Assembly: GCA_001544595.2 (NCBI GenBank)
Contig: FCOH02000003.1
Coordinates: forward strand, 248,001 to 312,000
Source of the DNA: Caballeronia peredens
GTDB taxonomy: Bacteria > Pseudomonadota > Gammaproteobacteria > Burkholderiales > Burkholderiaceae
Length of the DNA stretch: 64,000 bases
Direction: 5' to 3'
How positions within the stretch are numbered: position 1 is the first letter of the stretch; each line of letters begins with the position of its first letter. A program made the position numbers and the translations under genes. Under the pieces are notes generated by a model. It searched no databases, had not been told where the DNA came from, and was given only the letters and a program-made list of their open reading frames with translations. Below are positions 14,821-24,643 of this stretch, piece by piece.

Positions 14821-17339
14821 TGGGCACGGGTATGTCGAAGTTGCGCGTTGAAAACGAAACGGGCGAGCGCGCGCCGCGTTTTTGCGAAAGACCACTGGGC
14901 CGCGCGCTGGCCGTCTGGATGGCGTTGCAGACGGCGTTCGCCGCGCCGCTCGCATCGGCTGCGACCGCAACAGCGGCTGCGGCCGCCACCGCGCCGGCCG
15001 CGGCTTCGGGCAGCGCCGCCGCGGGCGCGCAGCAGGCGACCGGCGTGGGCGCCGTGCCCGCGCCGAGTCCCGCCGCCATCTACAACCCGCTCACGATCGC
15101 GCAGCCCGCGCTCGCGATGCCCGTGCCCGCGTTCTCCGGCAAGCCCGAGAAACCGCTCGCCTCGCGCGTGCCGACCACGGCCGATCCCGGCACGCTGGTT
15201 CCGGGCGGACGCCGCCAGACGCTGACCTTCGCCGATTACGGCGCGCTCGATCCGCTGCAATTGCGCGGCACCGACGGCCAGAACGGCATCGCGTTTTCGG
15301 TGCGCGGCGACGAAGTCGTGACCGGCGCGATCCTGCATCTGATCTACAGCTACTCGCCGTCGCTGTTGCCGGCGATCTCGCAACTGAAAGTGCTCATCAA
15401 CGGCGAAGTGGCGGCGACACTGCCCGTGCCGCGCGAGCAGGCCGGCATGCTGGTCGCGCGCGACGTGGCCATCGATCCGCGCTTCATCACGGAGTTCAAT
15501 CACCTCAACGTGCAGTTGATCGGCCACTACACGCAGCAGTGCGAAGATCCGTCGAACTCGACGCTGTGGGCGACCGTCAGCAACGCGAGCTCGCTCGATC
15601 TCACGTATGCGTCGATCGCGAACAAGCCCGATCTCGCCGCGCTGCCGCAGCCGTTCTTCGACCGCCGCGACGTGCGCCGCCTCGAACTGCCCTTCGTGTT
15701 CGCGGGCAAGCCGAGCCTGGGCGAACTCGAAGCGGCCGGCACCGTGGCGTCGTACTTCGGCTCGCTCGCGGGCTATCGCGGCGCAATTTTCCCGGCGCAG
15801 AGCGACAACGTGCCGCTCTCGGGCAACGCCATCGTGTTCGCCGTCGGCGATGCGAAGATCGCGGGCGTCGACATTCCGCCGGTCTCGGGTCCGACGATCG
15901 CACTCGTCGAACGCGACGCCAGTGCGCGCGGCCGCCTTCTGCTCGTGCTCGGCCGCGACGACAACGACCTCAAGACCGCCGCGAAAGCGCTTGGCGTGGG
16001 CCAGAACACGTTGAGCGGCACGAGCGCGACCATCACGCAGTTCACCGATCTGCAACCGCGCCGCCCCTACGACGCGCCGAACTGGCTGCCGACCGACCGC
16101 CCCGTGCGCTTCGGCGAACTAGCGGAGGCGCGCGACCTGAGCGCCCACGGCTACGACGCCGACGCCGTGCGCGTGAATCTGCGCGTGCCGCCCGACCTCT
16201 TCATGTGGCAGACGAAGGGCGTGCCGATCGACCTCGGCTACCGCTACACCGTGCGCCCCGCGCCGGACCGCTCGTCGCTCAACATCAGCGTGAACAGCGG
16301 CTTCGTGCAGTCGCTGCGGATTCCGGCCGTGTCCACGTCGACGTTCGATCTCGGCCAGTATTTCAGCCGCGTGCTGCCGGACAAGACCGCCGCCGCGCGC
16401 CGCGAGATTTTCATCCCGCCGCTGCTCATCACGCCGCGCGCGCAGTTGCGCCTGCATTTCTACTACGACATCCCGAAGACCGGCGAATGCCAGGGACGCG
16501 TGCTGGATAACGTGGTCGGGGCGATCGATCCGAACTCGACCATCGATCTGTCCGGCTTCCCGCACTACATGGCGCTGCCCGATCTGGCCGCGTTCGCCAA
16601 CGGCGGCTTCCCGTTCACGCGCCTCGCCGATCTGTCGCAGACGGCGGTCGTGATGCCCAACGAGCCGAACTCCGCCGACTACAGCCTGTATCTGCTGGAA
16701 ATGGGCCGCATGGGCGCATCGACGGGCTATCCGGTGACGGGCGTCACCGTGACGACCGCGAACGACGTCGACCGCTTCGCCGACAAGGATCTGCTGATTT
16801 TGGGCTCGCCGGGACGCCAGCCCTTGCTGCAGCGCTGGGCCAAGCAGATGCCCTTCTCCGGCGAGGGCGACGCGCGCACCTTCCAGCTCTCCGACGTGGC
16901 GTTCAAGCTGGTCGACTGGTGGCACGGCGAGCAAGGCCCGGAACGCTCGCCGGCGCGCGCGGATCTGTCGCTCGTCAGCTCGAACGGCGATGCGCTCCTG
17001 ACCGGCTTCGAATCGCCGCTCAAGAGCGGACGCAGCGCCGTGGCGCTCATCAGCGCGGCCGGTCAGTCCGACGCCGACCTGTCCGCGGCCCTGCTCGACA
17101 ACGACCTGCTGCCGTCCATCCAGGGCGCAATGGCCGTGATCCACGGCCGCACGGTGACCGTGACGTCGAACGGCGAGGCCTACTTCGTCGGTCATCTGTC
17201 GCCGATGCATTACATGCGCTGGGCGCTGTCGTCGCATCCGCTTCTGCTGGTGCTGGGCGGGCTGTTCGCCGCGCTCATCATCGCCGCACTGTTTTACCGT
17301 ACGCTGCGCGCGATCGCCGCACGGCGTCTGAGGGATTGA
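14820..17339 (+). CDS. bcsB: Cellulose synthase regulatory/periplasmic subunit BcsB
   Basis: An 839-residue periplasmic protein anchored by one C-terminal helix (LLLVLGGLFAALIIAALF, about 805-825), which is needed for BcsA activity. An N-terminal signal segment (ALAVWMALQTAFAAPLASA) is followed by an Ala-rich linker, then alternating carbohydrate-binding and flavodoxin-like domains. TFADYGALDPLQLRG and QLIGHYTQQCEDPSNSTLW are characteristic BcsB segments. The chosen ATG overlaps the bcsA stop (TAATG); a second in-frame ATG at 14832 is equally possible. Catalytic residues are not expected. Confidence 0.95.
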   Translation: MGTGMSKLRVENETGERAPRFCERPLGRALAVWMALQTAFAAPLASAATATAAAAATAPAAASGSAAAGAQQATGVGAVPAPSPAAIYNPLTIAQPALAMPVPAFSGKPEKPLASRVPTTADPGTLVPGGRRQTLTFADYGALDPLQLRGTDGQNGIAFSVRGDEVVTGAILHLIYSYSPSLLPAISQLKVLINGEVAATLPVPREQAGMLVARDVAIDPRFITEFNHLNVQLIGHYTQQCEDPSNSTLWATVSNASSLDLTYASIANKPDLAALPQPFFDRRDVRRLELPFVFAGKPSLGELEAAGTVASYFGSLAGYRGAIFPAQSDNVPLSGNAIVFAVGDAKIAGVDIPPVSGPTIALVERDASARGRLLLVLGRDDNDLKTAAKALGVGQNTLSGTSATITQFTDLQPRRPYDAPNWLPTDRPVRFGELAEARDLSAHGYDADAVRVNLRVPPDLFMWQTKGVPIDLGYRYTVRPAPDRSSLNISVNSGFVQSLRIPAVSTSTFDLGQYFSRVLPDKTAAARREIFIPPLLITPRAQLRLHFYYDIPKTGECQGRVLDNVVGAIDPNSTIDLSGFPHYMALPDLAAFANGGFPFTRLADLSQTAVVMPNEPNSADYSLYLLEMGRMGASTGYPVTGVTVTTANDVDRFADKDLLILGSPGRQPLLQRWAKQMPFSGEGDARTFQLSDVAFKLVDWWHGEQGPERSPARADLSLVSSNGDALLTGFESPLKSGRSAVALISAAGQSDADLSAALLDNDLLPSIQGAMAVIHGRTVTVTSNGEAYFVGHLSPMHYMRWALSSHPLLLVLGGLFAALIIAALFYRTLRAIAARRLRD

Positions 17340-17340
17340 T

Positions 17341-18483
17341 ATGCGGGCATCCACCGCCAATGTTTTTGCTGGTGCAATGATCGCCGCTTCGGCGGCGAGC
17401 GCCACCGCCGCGCAGCCCTGCGACTGGCCGGCGTATCGCATCTTCGTCGAGCGCGTCGTGCAGGCCGACGGCCGCGTCGTCGACCGCTCGACCGAAGCGC
17501 AGCAGACCACGTCCGAAGGCCAGTCCTACGGCCTGTTCTTCGCGCTCGTCGCCAACGACCGCGCGACCTTCGAGCGCCTGCTCGCCTGGACGCGCACGAA
17601 TTTGTCGGCCAATCAGTTCGATGCGAACAACCTGCGCCTGCCCGCGTGGCAATGGGGCAAAAGGCAGGACGGCTCGTTCGGCGTGATGGACCCGAATTCC
17701 GCCTCCGACTCGGACCTGTGGATCGCCTACGACCTGTTCCAGGCCGGGCGGCTGTGGAAGGAACCGACGTACACGAAGCTCGCCTACGCGATGGCGACGC
17801 AGATCGTGAAGCAGGAAATCGTCGATCTGCCGGGACTCGGGCCGATGCTGCTGCCCGGCCCGCAAGGCTTCCGCACCGGCGACGTGACGCGCCTGAACCC
17901 GAGCTATCTGCCGCTGCCGCTCCTGCGCGGCCTTGCGCACGAAATGCCGGACGGCCCGTGGACGTCGCTCGCGCAGAACGCCGCGAAGATGATCAAGGTC
18001 ACCGCGCCGCGCGGCTATGCGCCGGACTGGGCCGCCTATCAGTCGAATCAGTTCGTCGTCGATCCGAAGAACGGCGACGTCGGCAGTTACGATGCGATCC
18101 GCGTCTATCTCTGGGCGGGCATGACGGCAAGCGCCGATCCGCTCGCGCGGCCGTGGCTCGATGCGCTCGGCGGCATGCGTCAGAGCGTCGCGCAGAACGG
18201 CTTCCCGCCGGAGAAAGTCTCGACGATCAGCGGCGCGGCGACCGGCGAAGGCCCGCTGTCCTACTGGGGCGCGCTCGCGCCGTATTTCAAGGCGCTGAAC
18301 GACGAACGCGGTCTGGGACTCGCCCGCGCGCATCTCGACGTGCTCGCCGCGCCGCCGGGCGCCGGACGCGAACCGGTCTACTACGACCGCGTGCTGGGTC
18401 TGTTCGGCGGCGGTTTCGTCGAGGGGCGTTATCGCTTCGATGAAAACGGCCGTCTCTTGCCGAAGTGGAGAAGCGCATGCTGA
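17341..18483 (+). CDS. bcsZ: BcsZ, periplasmic endo-beta-1,4-glucanase (GH8)
   Basis: A 380-residue secreted family-8 glycoside hydrolase that trims cellulose during export and affects fibre amount and quality. A short signal peptide (residues 1-24, ending ATAAQP) leads to the domain starting CDWPAYRIFVERVVQADGRV. The catalytic acid is E59 in TTSEGQSYG and the likely partner is D251 in GSYDAIRVYLW, matching E55 and D243 of the E. coli enzyme. It starts 1 nt after bcsB, and its last 7 nt overlap bcsC, whose ribosome site lies inside it. Confidence 0.95.
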   Translation: MRASTANVFAGAMIAASAASATAAQPCDWPAYRIFVERVVQADGRVVDRSTEAQQTTSEGQSYGLFFALVANDRATFERLLAWTRTNLSANQFDANNLRLPAWQWGKRQDGSFGVMDPNSASDSDLWIAYDLFQAGRLWKEPTYTKLAYAMATQIVKQEIVDLPGLGPMLLPGPQGFRTGDVTRLNPSYLPLPLLRGLAHEMPDGPWTSLAQNAAKMIKVTAPRGYAPDWAAYQSNQFVVDPKNGDVGSYDAIRVYLWAGMTASADPLARPWLDALGGMRQSVAQNGFPPEKVSTISGAATGEGPLSYWGALAPYFKALNDERGLGLARAHLDVLAAPPGAGREPVYYDRVLGLFGGGFVEGRYRFDENGRLLPKWRSAC

Positions 18484-21400
18484 TCCGGGCAAGAAAACGC
18501 ACTCTGGCGATTCACGTCGCGGCGGCGCTCGCGGCGGGCGCGCCGATGCTCGCCTTCGCGCAGGCCGCAGCCGACCCGCTGAACGTGCTCATCGACCAGG
18601 GCAAGTACTGGCAGGCGCACCGGCGCGGGGATCTCGCGGAACAGGCGTGGCAGAAAGTGCTGCGCATCAATCCTAAACAGCCCGATGCGCTGTTCGGCAT
18701 GGGCATGGTGCTCGCCGACCGCAAAGACGGCAGCGGCGCGCAGCAATATCTCGCGCAGCTTCGTCAGGTCGCGCCGAATTATCCGAACATCGACGAACTC
18801 GGCCGGCGTCTCGGCGAAACCAGTTCGCGCGATCAGACCGTCAACGACGCGCGGCGTCTCGCGCAAAGCGGCCAGAGCGCGTCGGCGGTGCAGGAATACA
18901 AGCGCGCGATCGAGGGCAAGCCCACGACGCCGCAACTGCAACTGGAGTACTACCAGGCGCTCGCGGCGACGCCGCAAGGCTGGGACGAAGCGCGCCGCGG
19001 TCTCGAACAACTGGCGCGCGACAATCCCGATGAGCCGCGCTATCAGCTCGCCTACGCGCAGCATCTGACCTACCGCGATTCGACGCGGCGCGACGGCATC
19101 GCGCGGCTCGCGAAGCTCGCGAACGACAGCGCCGTCGGCGCCGACGCGAAGAAGAGCTGGCGTCAGGCGCTGCTGTGGCTCGGCGCGCGCGCATCGGATG
19201 CGCCGCTCTATCAGGCGTATCTGCAGGTCGCCCCGGACGACGCCGCCGTCAAGGCGCGCTTCGATTCGATGGTGCAGCAGGACAAGTCCGCACGCGAACG
19301 CGCGCAGGCCGACGCCGTCGTCGATGCGCGCGGGCGCATCGTCGCGGAAGGCTTCACGGCGCTCGATCGCGGCGATCTCGCGACGGCGCGGGCGCGCTTC
19401 TCGTCCGTGCTCGCGAGCAACCCGAACGACGCCGACGCGCTCGGCGGCATGGGCGTCGCGGCGCTCAAGCAGGAGCGTTTCGCGGAGGCGCGCACGTATC
19501 TCGAACGCGCGTCGCGTGCCGGCAATCCGGCGCGCTGGAAAGACGCGCTCACGAGCGCGACCTACTGGACCTACACGAGCGACGCCATCGGCGCGCGCAG
19601 CAACGGCCAGATCGCGCAGGCGAAGGCGCTGTTCGAGCGCGCGATCGCCATCAATCCGTCCGATGTCACCGCGCAGACGCTGCTCGGCGAAATGCTGCTC
19701 GCCAACGGCGATCCGCGCGGCGCGGAGCAGGCGTATCGCATGGCATTGCGCCGTCAGGCCGACAATCCCGATGCGATTCGCGGACTCGTCGGCGCGCTGG
19801 CCGCACAGGGACGCGGCGAGGAAGCGCTCGAATTCGCCAATCGGCTGAACACGGAGCAGCAGGCCAAGGCGGGCGGCATCAACAAGCTGCGCGGCGAAGC
19901 GCAGGCCGCGCAGGCGCGCGCCGCCGAAGCGCGCGGCGATCTCGGCGCGGCGCGCAGTCTCTTCGAAGACGCGCTGCTCAACAATCCCGACGACCCGTGG
20001 CTGCGGCTCGACCTCGCGCGCATTTACGTGCGTCAGGGCGCGGTCGGCAACGCGCGCAGCATGATGGACGGTCTGCTCGCGACGCATCCCGACATGACCG
20101 ACGCGCTCTACGCGAGCGCGCTGCTGTCCGCCGAAACGCAGGACTGGGCCGCGGGTCTCGCGCAGCTCGACCGGATTCCCGCCGCGCAGCGCACGCCCGC
20201 GATGATCGGCTTGCAACACCGTCTCTGGGTGCAGCAACAGGCCGAACTCGCGACGCGCACGGCAGCCGCGGGGCAGCGCCAGCAGGCGCTCTCGATCTTG
20301 CGTCGCGCGGAGCCGGTCGCGGCCGGCAATGCGGAACTGACGGGCGCGGTGGCATCGGCGTACGTGAAAGCGGGCGATCCGGCGCGGGCGCTGGCGCTCG
20401 TGCGCGGCGCGATCGCCGGCGCGCCGAACGACACCGGCCTTCTGCTGCAATACGCGGGCATCCTGTCGGCGACGCAGCAGGACGCCGAACTCGGCTCGGT
20501 GATGCGCCGCCTCCAGTCGATGCCGCTCACCACACAGCAGCGCGCCGACTTCAACAATCTGAACGTGGGCATCGTCGTCGCGCGGGCGGACGTCGTGCGC
20601 CGGCAGGGCGATCTGGCCGCCGCCTACGACGTGATCTCGCCGTGGCTCGCCGCGATGCCCGACAACGCGGATCTGCAGGCCGCGCTCGGCCGCATGTACA
20701 CCTCGGCGGGCGATGACCGCAACGCGCTCGACTGCTATCAGAACGCGCTCGCGCGCCGCCCCGACGATATCGGCCTGCAAACGGCGGCGATGTCCGCGGC
20801 GAGCGGCGTGCGTGATTTCAAGCTGGCCGAATCGCTCGCGAATCAGGCTTACGACACCGCGCCGAACGATCCGGGCGTGCTCGCCGCGATCGGCCGGATG
20901 TATCGCGCGCAAGGCAAGCTCGATCTCGCCGCGCAGTTCCTGCAACGCTCGCTCCTCGCTGCGAATACGCCGGTGACGGCGTCGTCGGGTCAGGCGCGCG
21001 GCAATGTCCCGCCCGGCTGGGAAACCGCGATGAGCCGCATCGGCTCGAATCCGCTGCCCGGCACCAATCCGTTCGAAGGCAAGACGGCCGTCGATACGAC
21101 GTCGAATTCGGCGCTCGCCTCCGGCGCGTCGTATCGCCAGGCCATTCCACAGAGTTACTCGCAGCCCGTGCCGAACTATCTGCCGCCTCCCCAGCCCGCG
21201 ACCTACACGACGCCCTACGTGGCGCCTTCCTCCGCTCCGCCGATGATGCCGGCCCCCGCGCCGCGCGCGCCCGCGAGCGGCGGCTATGGTCCCGACACGT
21301 ACGGCTCGGGGCAATCGGGAGCGCCGCTGCAGCCGTATCCGGGACAGGATGCGGGCGCGTCGGGTGTGTATCCGGGTTATCCGCAGCAGCAGGGTTATCC

Positions 21401-23156
21401 GCAACAGCAGGCTTATCCGCAGCAGCAAGGCTATCCGGCGCAGGCGTATCAGGCTTATCCGCAACAGCAGGCTTATCCGCAGCAGCAAGCCTATCCGCAG
21501 CAGCAGGCCTATCCGCAACAGCCGTATCCGCAACAAGCGCCCTACGGTGCCCAGCAGGATCCGTATGCGTCGCCGTGGCCGATGTCGCCCGGCGCGCGCA
21601 ATGCGCAATCCGGCGGATACGCGCCGCCGCCCGCCGCGAGCAATCGCGCGAGCGCATCGGGTTCGAAGCGCCCGGCATCGTCGTCGCGCAAGACGAACCC
21701 GCCGGCCGCCGCGAATGCCTATGCCTACGGCGCGCCGCCGCAGCAGTACGCGCAGGCGCCGTACGGACAGCAGCCGCAACCGTACGCGCCCCAGCCGTAT
21801 TACCCGCCGCAGCAGTACGCGCAGCAGCCGTACATTCCGCAGCCGCCGGCGGGTTACGCGCAGCCCTACTACCCGTCGCAGGCGCAGCAGTCGCCGCGCG
21901 CGGTCTCGGCAGCCACGATGAGCGCCGGCGGCATGCCCGCGCCGGTCGCGAACTCGCAGACGGCGGGCGTCGCGGAAGAACTCGCGCAGATCAATCGCGA
22001 ACAGGCGAGCACGATCTCGGGCGGCATCATCTTCCGCAGCCGCGACGGCGAGGACGGCCTCTCGAACCTGACAGACATCGAAGCGCCGATCGAAGGCCGC
22101 ATCAAGGCGGGCAACGGCCACGTGATAGTGCGCGCGACGCCCGTCACGCTCGACGCCGGCACGGCCAGCAACGAACCGAACACGCTCGCGCGCTTCGGCT
22201 CGGGACTCGGCGCCACGACGACGCCGCCCAGCAACAACTACGGCTCGCAGACGGCGACGGGCGTCGGCCTGTCGCTCGGCTACGAGAACCGCAATTTCAA
22301 GGGCGATGTCGGCACGACGCCGCTCGGCTTCCGCGAGACGAATATCGTCGGCGGATTGCAGTATCAGAACGCCGTCACCGACAAGGTGTCGTACTCGCTC
22401 GCGATCGCGCGGCGCGCCGTCACCGACAGCCTGCTCTCCTACGCGGGCGCGCGCGATCAGGGCGCGGGCCTCGAATGGGGCGGCGTGACATCGACGGGCG
22501 GACGCGCCGATCTCGCCTGGGACGACGGCACGAGCGGCGTCTACGTGAACGCGGCGTACCAGTTCCTCGACGGCAAGAACGTCGCGACCAACAACGCGGT
22601 GAAAGGCGGCGGCGGCATCTATACGCGCCTCATCAAGGATGCGGACCAGACGCTCACGATCGGCGCGAACACCACGCTGATGCACTACGACAAGAACCTT
22701 TCGTACTTCACTTACGGTCAGGGCGGCTACTTCAGCCCGCAGCAGTACGTGATCCTCAACTTCCCGGTCGAATATGCGGGACGCACGGGGCCGTTCACGT
22801 ACGACCTGAAGGGCTCGATCGGCGTGCAGCACTATCGTCAGGATTCGTCGAACTATTTCCCGACGAACTCGACCTTTCAGTCGACCGCGGCGAATTCGGG
22901 GCTCGCGCCGGACGCGGGCGCGGTATATCCCGGCCAGAGCAAGACGGGCGTGTCGTACTCGCTCAACGCCACCGGCGAATATCAGCTCGCGCCGCAACTG
23001 GCGGTCGGCGCGACGGCGTCGTTCGGCAACGCGTATCAGTATCGCGAGTGGCTCGCGGCGGTGTACGTGCGCTACACGTTCTCGCGTCAGGGCGGCGTGC
23101 AGCCGGTATTCCCGCCGCAAGCGTTCAGTTCGCCGTATCTGTCGCTCGCGAACTGA
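18477..23156 (+). CDS. bcsC: BcsC, TPR outer-membrane cellulose exporter with Tyr/Pro/Gln repeat linker
   Basis: A 1559-residue export protein. After a signal peptide (about 1-30), residues 35-850 are tandem TPR repeats that form the periplasmic scaffold. Residues about 1180-1559 are the BcsC C-terminal outer-membrane barrel (start GGIIFRSRDGEDGLSN). Between them is an unusual low-complexity linker, about 890-1145, rich in Pro, Gln, Tyr and Ala, with YPQQQ(A/G) hexads from residue 968. E. coli BcsC is about 1157 residues, so the linker and extra TPRs account for the difference. The ATG at 18477 is preferred to the GTG at 18465 because GGAG lies 6 nt upstream of it. Confidence 0.94.
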   Translation: MLIRARKRTLAIHVAAALAAGAPMLAFAQAAADPLNVLIDQGKYWQAHRRGDLAEQAWQKVLRINPKQPDALFGMGMVLADRKDGSGAQQYLAQLRQVAPNYPNIDELGRRLGETSSRDQTVNDARRLAQSGQSASAVQEYKRAIEGKPTTPQLQLEYYQALAATPQGWDEARRGLEQLARDNPDEPRYQLAYAQHLTYRDSTRRDGIARLAKLANDSAVGADAKKSWRQALLWLGARASDAPLYQAYLQVAPDDAAVKARFDSMVQQDKSARERAQADAVVDARGRIVAEGFTALDRGDLATARARFSSVLASNPNDADALGGMGVAALKQERFAEARTYLERASRAGNPARWKDALTSATYWTYTSDAIGARSNGQIAQAKALFERAIAINPSDVTAQTLLGEMLLANGDPRGAEQAYRMALRRQADNPDAIRGLVGALAAQGRGEEALEFANRLNTEQQAKAGGINKLRGEAQAAQARAAEARGDLGAARSLFEDALLNNPDDPWLRLDLARIYVRQGAVGNARSMMDGLLATHPDMTDALYASALLSAETQDWAAGLAQLDRIPAAQRTPAMIGLQHRLWVQQQAELATRTAAAGQRQQALSILRRAEPVAAGNAELTGAVASAYVKAGDPARALALVRGAIAGAPNDTGLLLQYAGILSATQQDAELGSVMRRLQSMPLTTQQRADFNNLNVGIVVARADVVRRQGDLAAAYDVISPWLAAMPDNADLQAALGRMYTSAGDDRNALDCYQNALARRPDDIGLQTAAMSAASGVRDFKLAESLANQAYDTAPNDPGVLAAIGRMYRAQGKLDLAAQFLQRSLLAANTPVTASSGQARGNVPPGWETAMSRIGSNPLPGTNPFEGKTAVDTTSNSALASGASYRQAIPQSYSQPVPNYLPPPQPATYTTPYVAPSSAPPMMPAPAPRAPASGGYGPDTYGSGQSGAPLQPYPGQDAGASGVYPGYPQQQGYPQQQAYPQQQGYPAQAYQAYPQQQAYPQQQAYPQQQAYPQQPYPQQAPYGAQQDPYASPWPMSPGARNAQSGGYAPPPAASNRASASGSKRPASSSRKTNPPAAANAYAYGAPPQQYAQAPYGQQPQPYAPQPYYPPQQYAQQPYIPQPPAGYAQPYYPSQAQQSPRAVSAATMSAGGMPAPVANSQTAGVAEELAQINREQASTISGGIIFRSRDGEDGLSNLTDIEAPIEGRIKAGNGHVIVRATPVTLDAGTASNEPNTLARFGSGLGATTTPPSNNYGSQTATGVGLSLGYENRNFKGDVGTTPLGFRETNIVGGLQYQNAVTDKVSYSLAIARRAVTDSLLSYAGARDQGAGLEWGGVTSTGGRADLAWDDGTSGVYVNAAYQFLDGKNVATNNAVKGGGGIYTRLIKDADQTLTIGANTTLMHYDKNLSYFTYGQGGYFSPQQYVILNFPVEYAGRTGPFTYDLKGSIGVQHYRQDSSNYFPTNSTFQSTAANSGLAPDAGAVYPGQSKTGVSYSLNATGEYQLAPQLAVGATASFGNAYQYREWLAAVYVRYTFSRQGGVQPVFPPQAFSSPYLSLAN
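21378..21542 (+). repeat. 18-bp coding repeats (YPQQQ hexads) in bcsC
   Basis: Nine consecutive degenerate units of the type TATCCGCAGCAGCAGGCN encode YPQQQ(A/G). The first three are regular, the fourth is modified (YPAQAYQA), three more are regular and two are shortened (YPQQP, YPQQAP). Near-identical units in DNA suggest slippage or recombination can change the copy number and so the length of the periplasmic linker. All units are in frame. Confidence 0.9.
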
Positions 23157-23218
23157 TGTTCTTGCGCGTGCGCTTCGCTTGCGGCTAGGCTTAGGCACGG
23201 CAAGCACGAAGACGGCGA

Positions 23219-24172
23219 ATGAAAACGCAAAGCGCGCTCGTCGCGAACAACGACCAATTCCTGCGCGACCTGCAGTTGTTCTGCACGGTCGCGCGGCGCT
23301 CGAGTTTCATCGCCGCCGCCACGGAAACGGGCATCTCGCCGGCGCACGTCAGCAAGCGCATCGCCATGCTGGAAACGAGCCTCGGCGTGAAGCTGTTCAT
23401 GCGCACGACGCGCCGCGTCTCGATCACGTGCGACGGCGAAGCGGCCTTCCAGTGGGCGCAAAAGATTCTCGACGACGTGCAAGGCATGGCCGATGCCTTC
23501 ACCGGCCGCGACGATCCGCGCGGCCTGCTGCGCATCGGCACGAGCCTGCGTCTCGGGCGCGAGCATGTGTCGCCCGCGCTGATGCTGCTCAAGCGCCGGC
23601 ATCCGGGGCTGGAAGTCTGGCTCGAACTGCTCGACCGTCGCGTGGATCTGGTCGGCGAGAATTTCGATATCGACATCCGCGTGGGCGAAGTGCTGGAACC
23701 GCATCTGATCGCGCACAGGATCGTCGAAAGTTATCGCGTGCTGGCCGCCGCGCCCGCCTATCTCGAACGGCGCGGCGCGCCGAAGACGCTCGCCGAACTC
23801 GCCCAACACGACTGCCTGCTCTTTCGCGGACGCGATCAGCGCTTCGGCGTCTGGCGGCTCGCCGGTCCCAGCGGCGAGGAAAGCGTGAAGGTGACGGGGC
23901 CGATCGCGTCGAATCACAGCGACATCGTGCGGCAATGGGCCGAACAGGGTTTCGGCATCGTGATGGGCTCGGTGTGGGACATCGCCGCCAGCCTGCAGAA
24001 CGGCACGCTCGTGCCCGTGCTGCCCGCATACCGCCAGCGCGCCGACGTGTGGGCGGTAACCTCGGCGCGCACCTCGCATTCGCCGAAGATCCGCGTCTGC
24101 ATCGAGTTTCTCGAACAGCAGTTGACGAGCGGACCCTACGCGCTTGTCACGTCCGGCGTCGCGGGACTCTGA
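23219..24172 (+). CDS. LysR-family transcriptional regulator
   Basis: A 317-residue LysR protein. The winged helix-turn-helix occupies residues about 12-72: QLFCTVARRSSFIAAATETGISPAHVSKRIAMLETSLGVKLFMRTTRRV. The effector domain begins near LLRIGTSLRLGREHVSPAL. It belongs to the broad DmlR/AaeR-like group; the effector is unknown. It lies 62 bp downstream of bcsC on the same strand with no terminator between, so read-through from the cellulose operon is possible, but there is no evidence that it regulates bcs. The 470-bp gap downstream leads to the TonB receptor. Confidence 0.9.
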   Translation: MKTQSALVANNDQFLRDLQLFCTVARRSSFIAAATETGISPAHVSKRIAMLETSLGVKLFMRTTRRVSITCDGEAAFQWAQKILDDVQGMADAFTGRDDPRGLLRIGTSLRLGREHVSPALMLLKRRHPGLEVWLELLDRRVDLVGENFDIDIRVGEVLEPHLIAHRIVESYRVLAAAPAYLERRGAPKTLAELAQHDCLLFRGRDQRFGVWRLAGPSGEESVKVTGPIASNHSDIVRQWAEQGFGIVMGSVWDIAASLQNGTLVPVLPAYRQRADVWAVTSARTSHSPKIRVCIEFLEQQLTSGPYALVTSGVAGL

Positions 24173-24643
24173 TCCTTCGTTACGCGCGCAGCCGGTAAAG
24201 AAGTCATCCGCCACTTTTTGGCCGCAATCCGCCGCGATCCGATCCATTGCGGCGTTCTCCAGCGCGGCCATGTCTGCCGTAAGTCCTTATCCAACAAGCC
24301 ATCCCGCGCATTTCCAAAACGCGCGCTTCGACGCATTTTTACAGTTTTCTTTCGTTGCGTGAACGTCACGGAGCGCGGAAAAAAGACCCGCCTTCGACAA
24401 CAACTATTTCCAAATGTTTCTGAGACATGTAATGATACTGATTCGCATTTAACTTAATTGCGGCGATAGGCAGTGTCAATGACGCCTGTGGCCGCATGCG
24501 CCGGGCGCTTACAGGGCGCCGCCGCCGGTTCATTCTCGACGACGTCGCCCGCTCCGCTTCGATCTCGGTTCGATCAGCTACTGGCAGAAGAAAACCCGTT
24601 TCTCTGCCATTCGGATTTCACTAACAAGCATCGGGGTTACGAC
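24173..24643. other. 471-bp intergenic region with the receptor promoter
   Basis: No gene is supported here; an in-frame extension of the receptor frame back to 24473 has no conserved content. The segment 24395-24460 is AT-rich and contains the Fur box annotated separately. The rest shows nothing I can name. Confidence 0.5.
24428..24446 (+). promoter_or_regulatory. Fur box upstream of the TonB receptor
   Basis: TGTAATGATACTGATTCGC matches 13 of 19 positions of the Fur consensus GATAATGATAATCATTATC. It lies in an AT-rich promoter-like segment 198 bp before the receptor ATG at 24644. Iron-dependent repression of the receptor and the hydroxylase gene behind it is the expected consequence. Confidence 0.72.

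Noticed and set aside
21378..21542. Short regular repeats resembling a CRISPR array
   Set aside because: Units are contiguous, 18 bp, in frame and without spacers; they encode YPQQQ hexads of BcsC.
18429..23207. Minus-strand open frame of about 1590 codons opposite bcsC
   Set aside because: Low-complexity Arg/Leu product with no domain; it mirrors the bcsC coding pattern.
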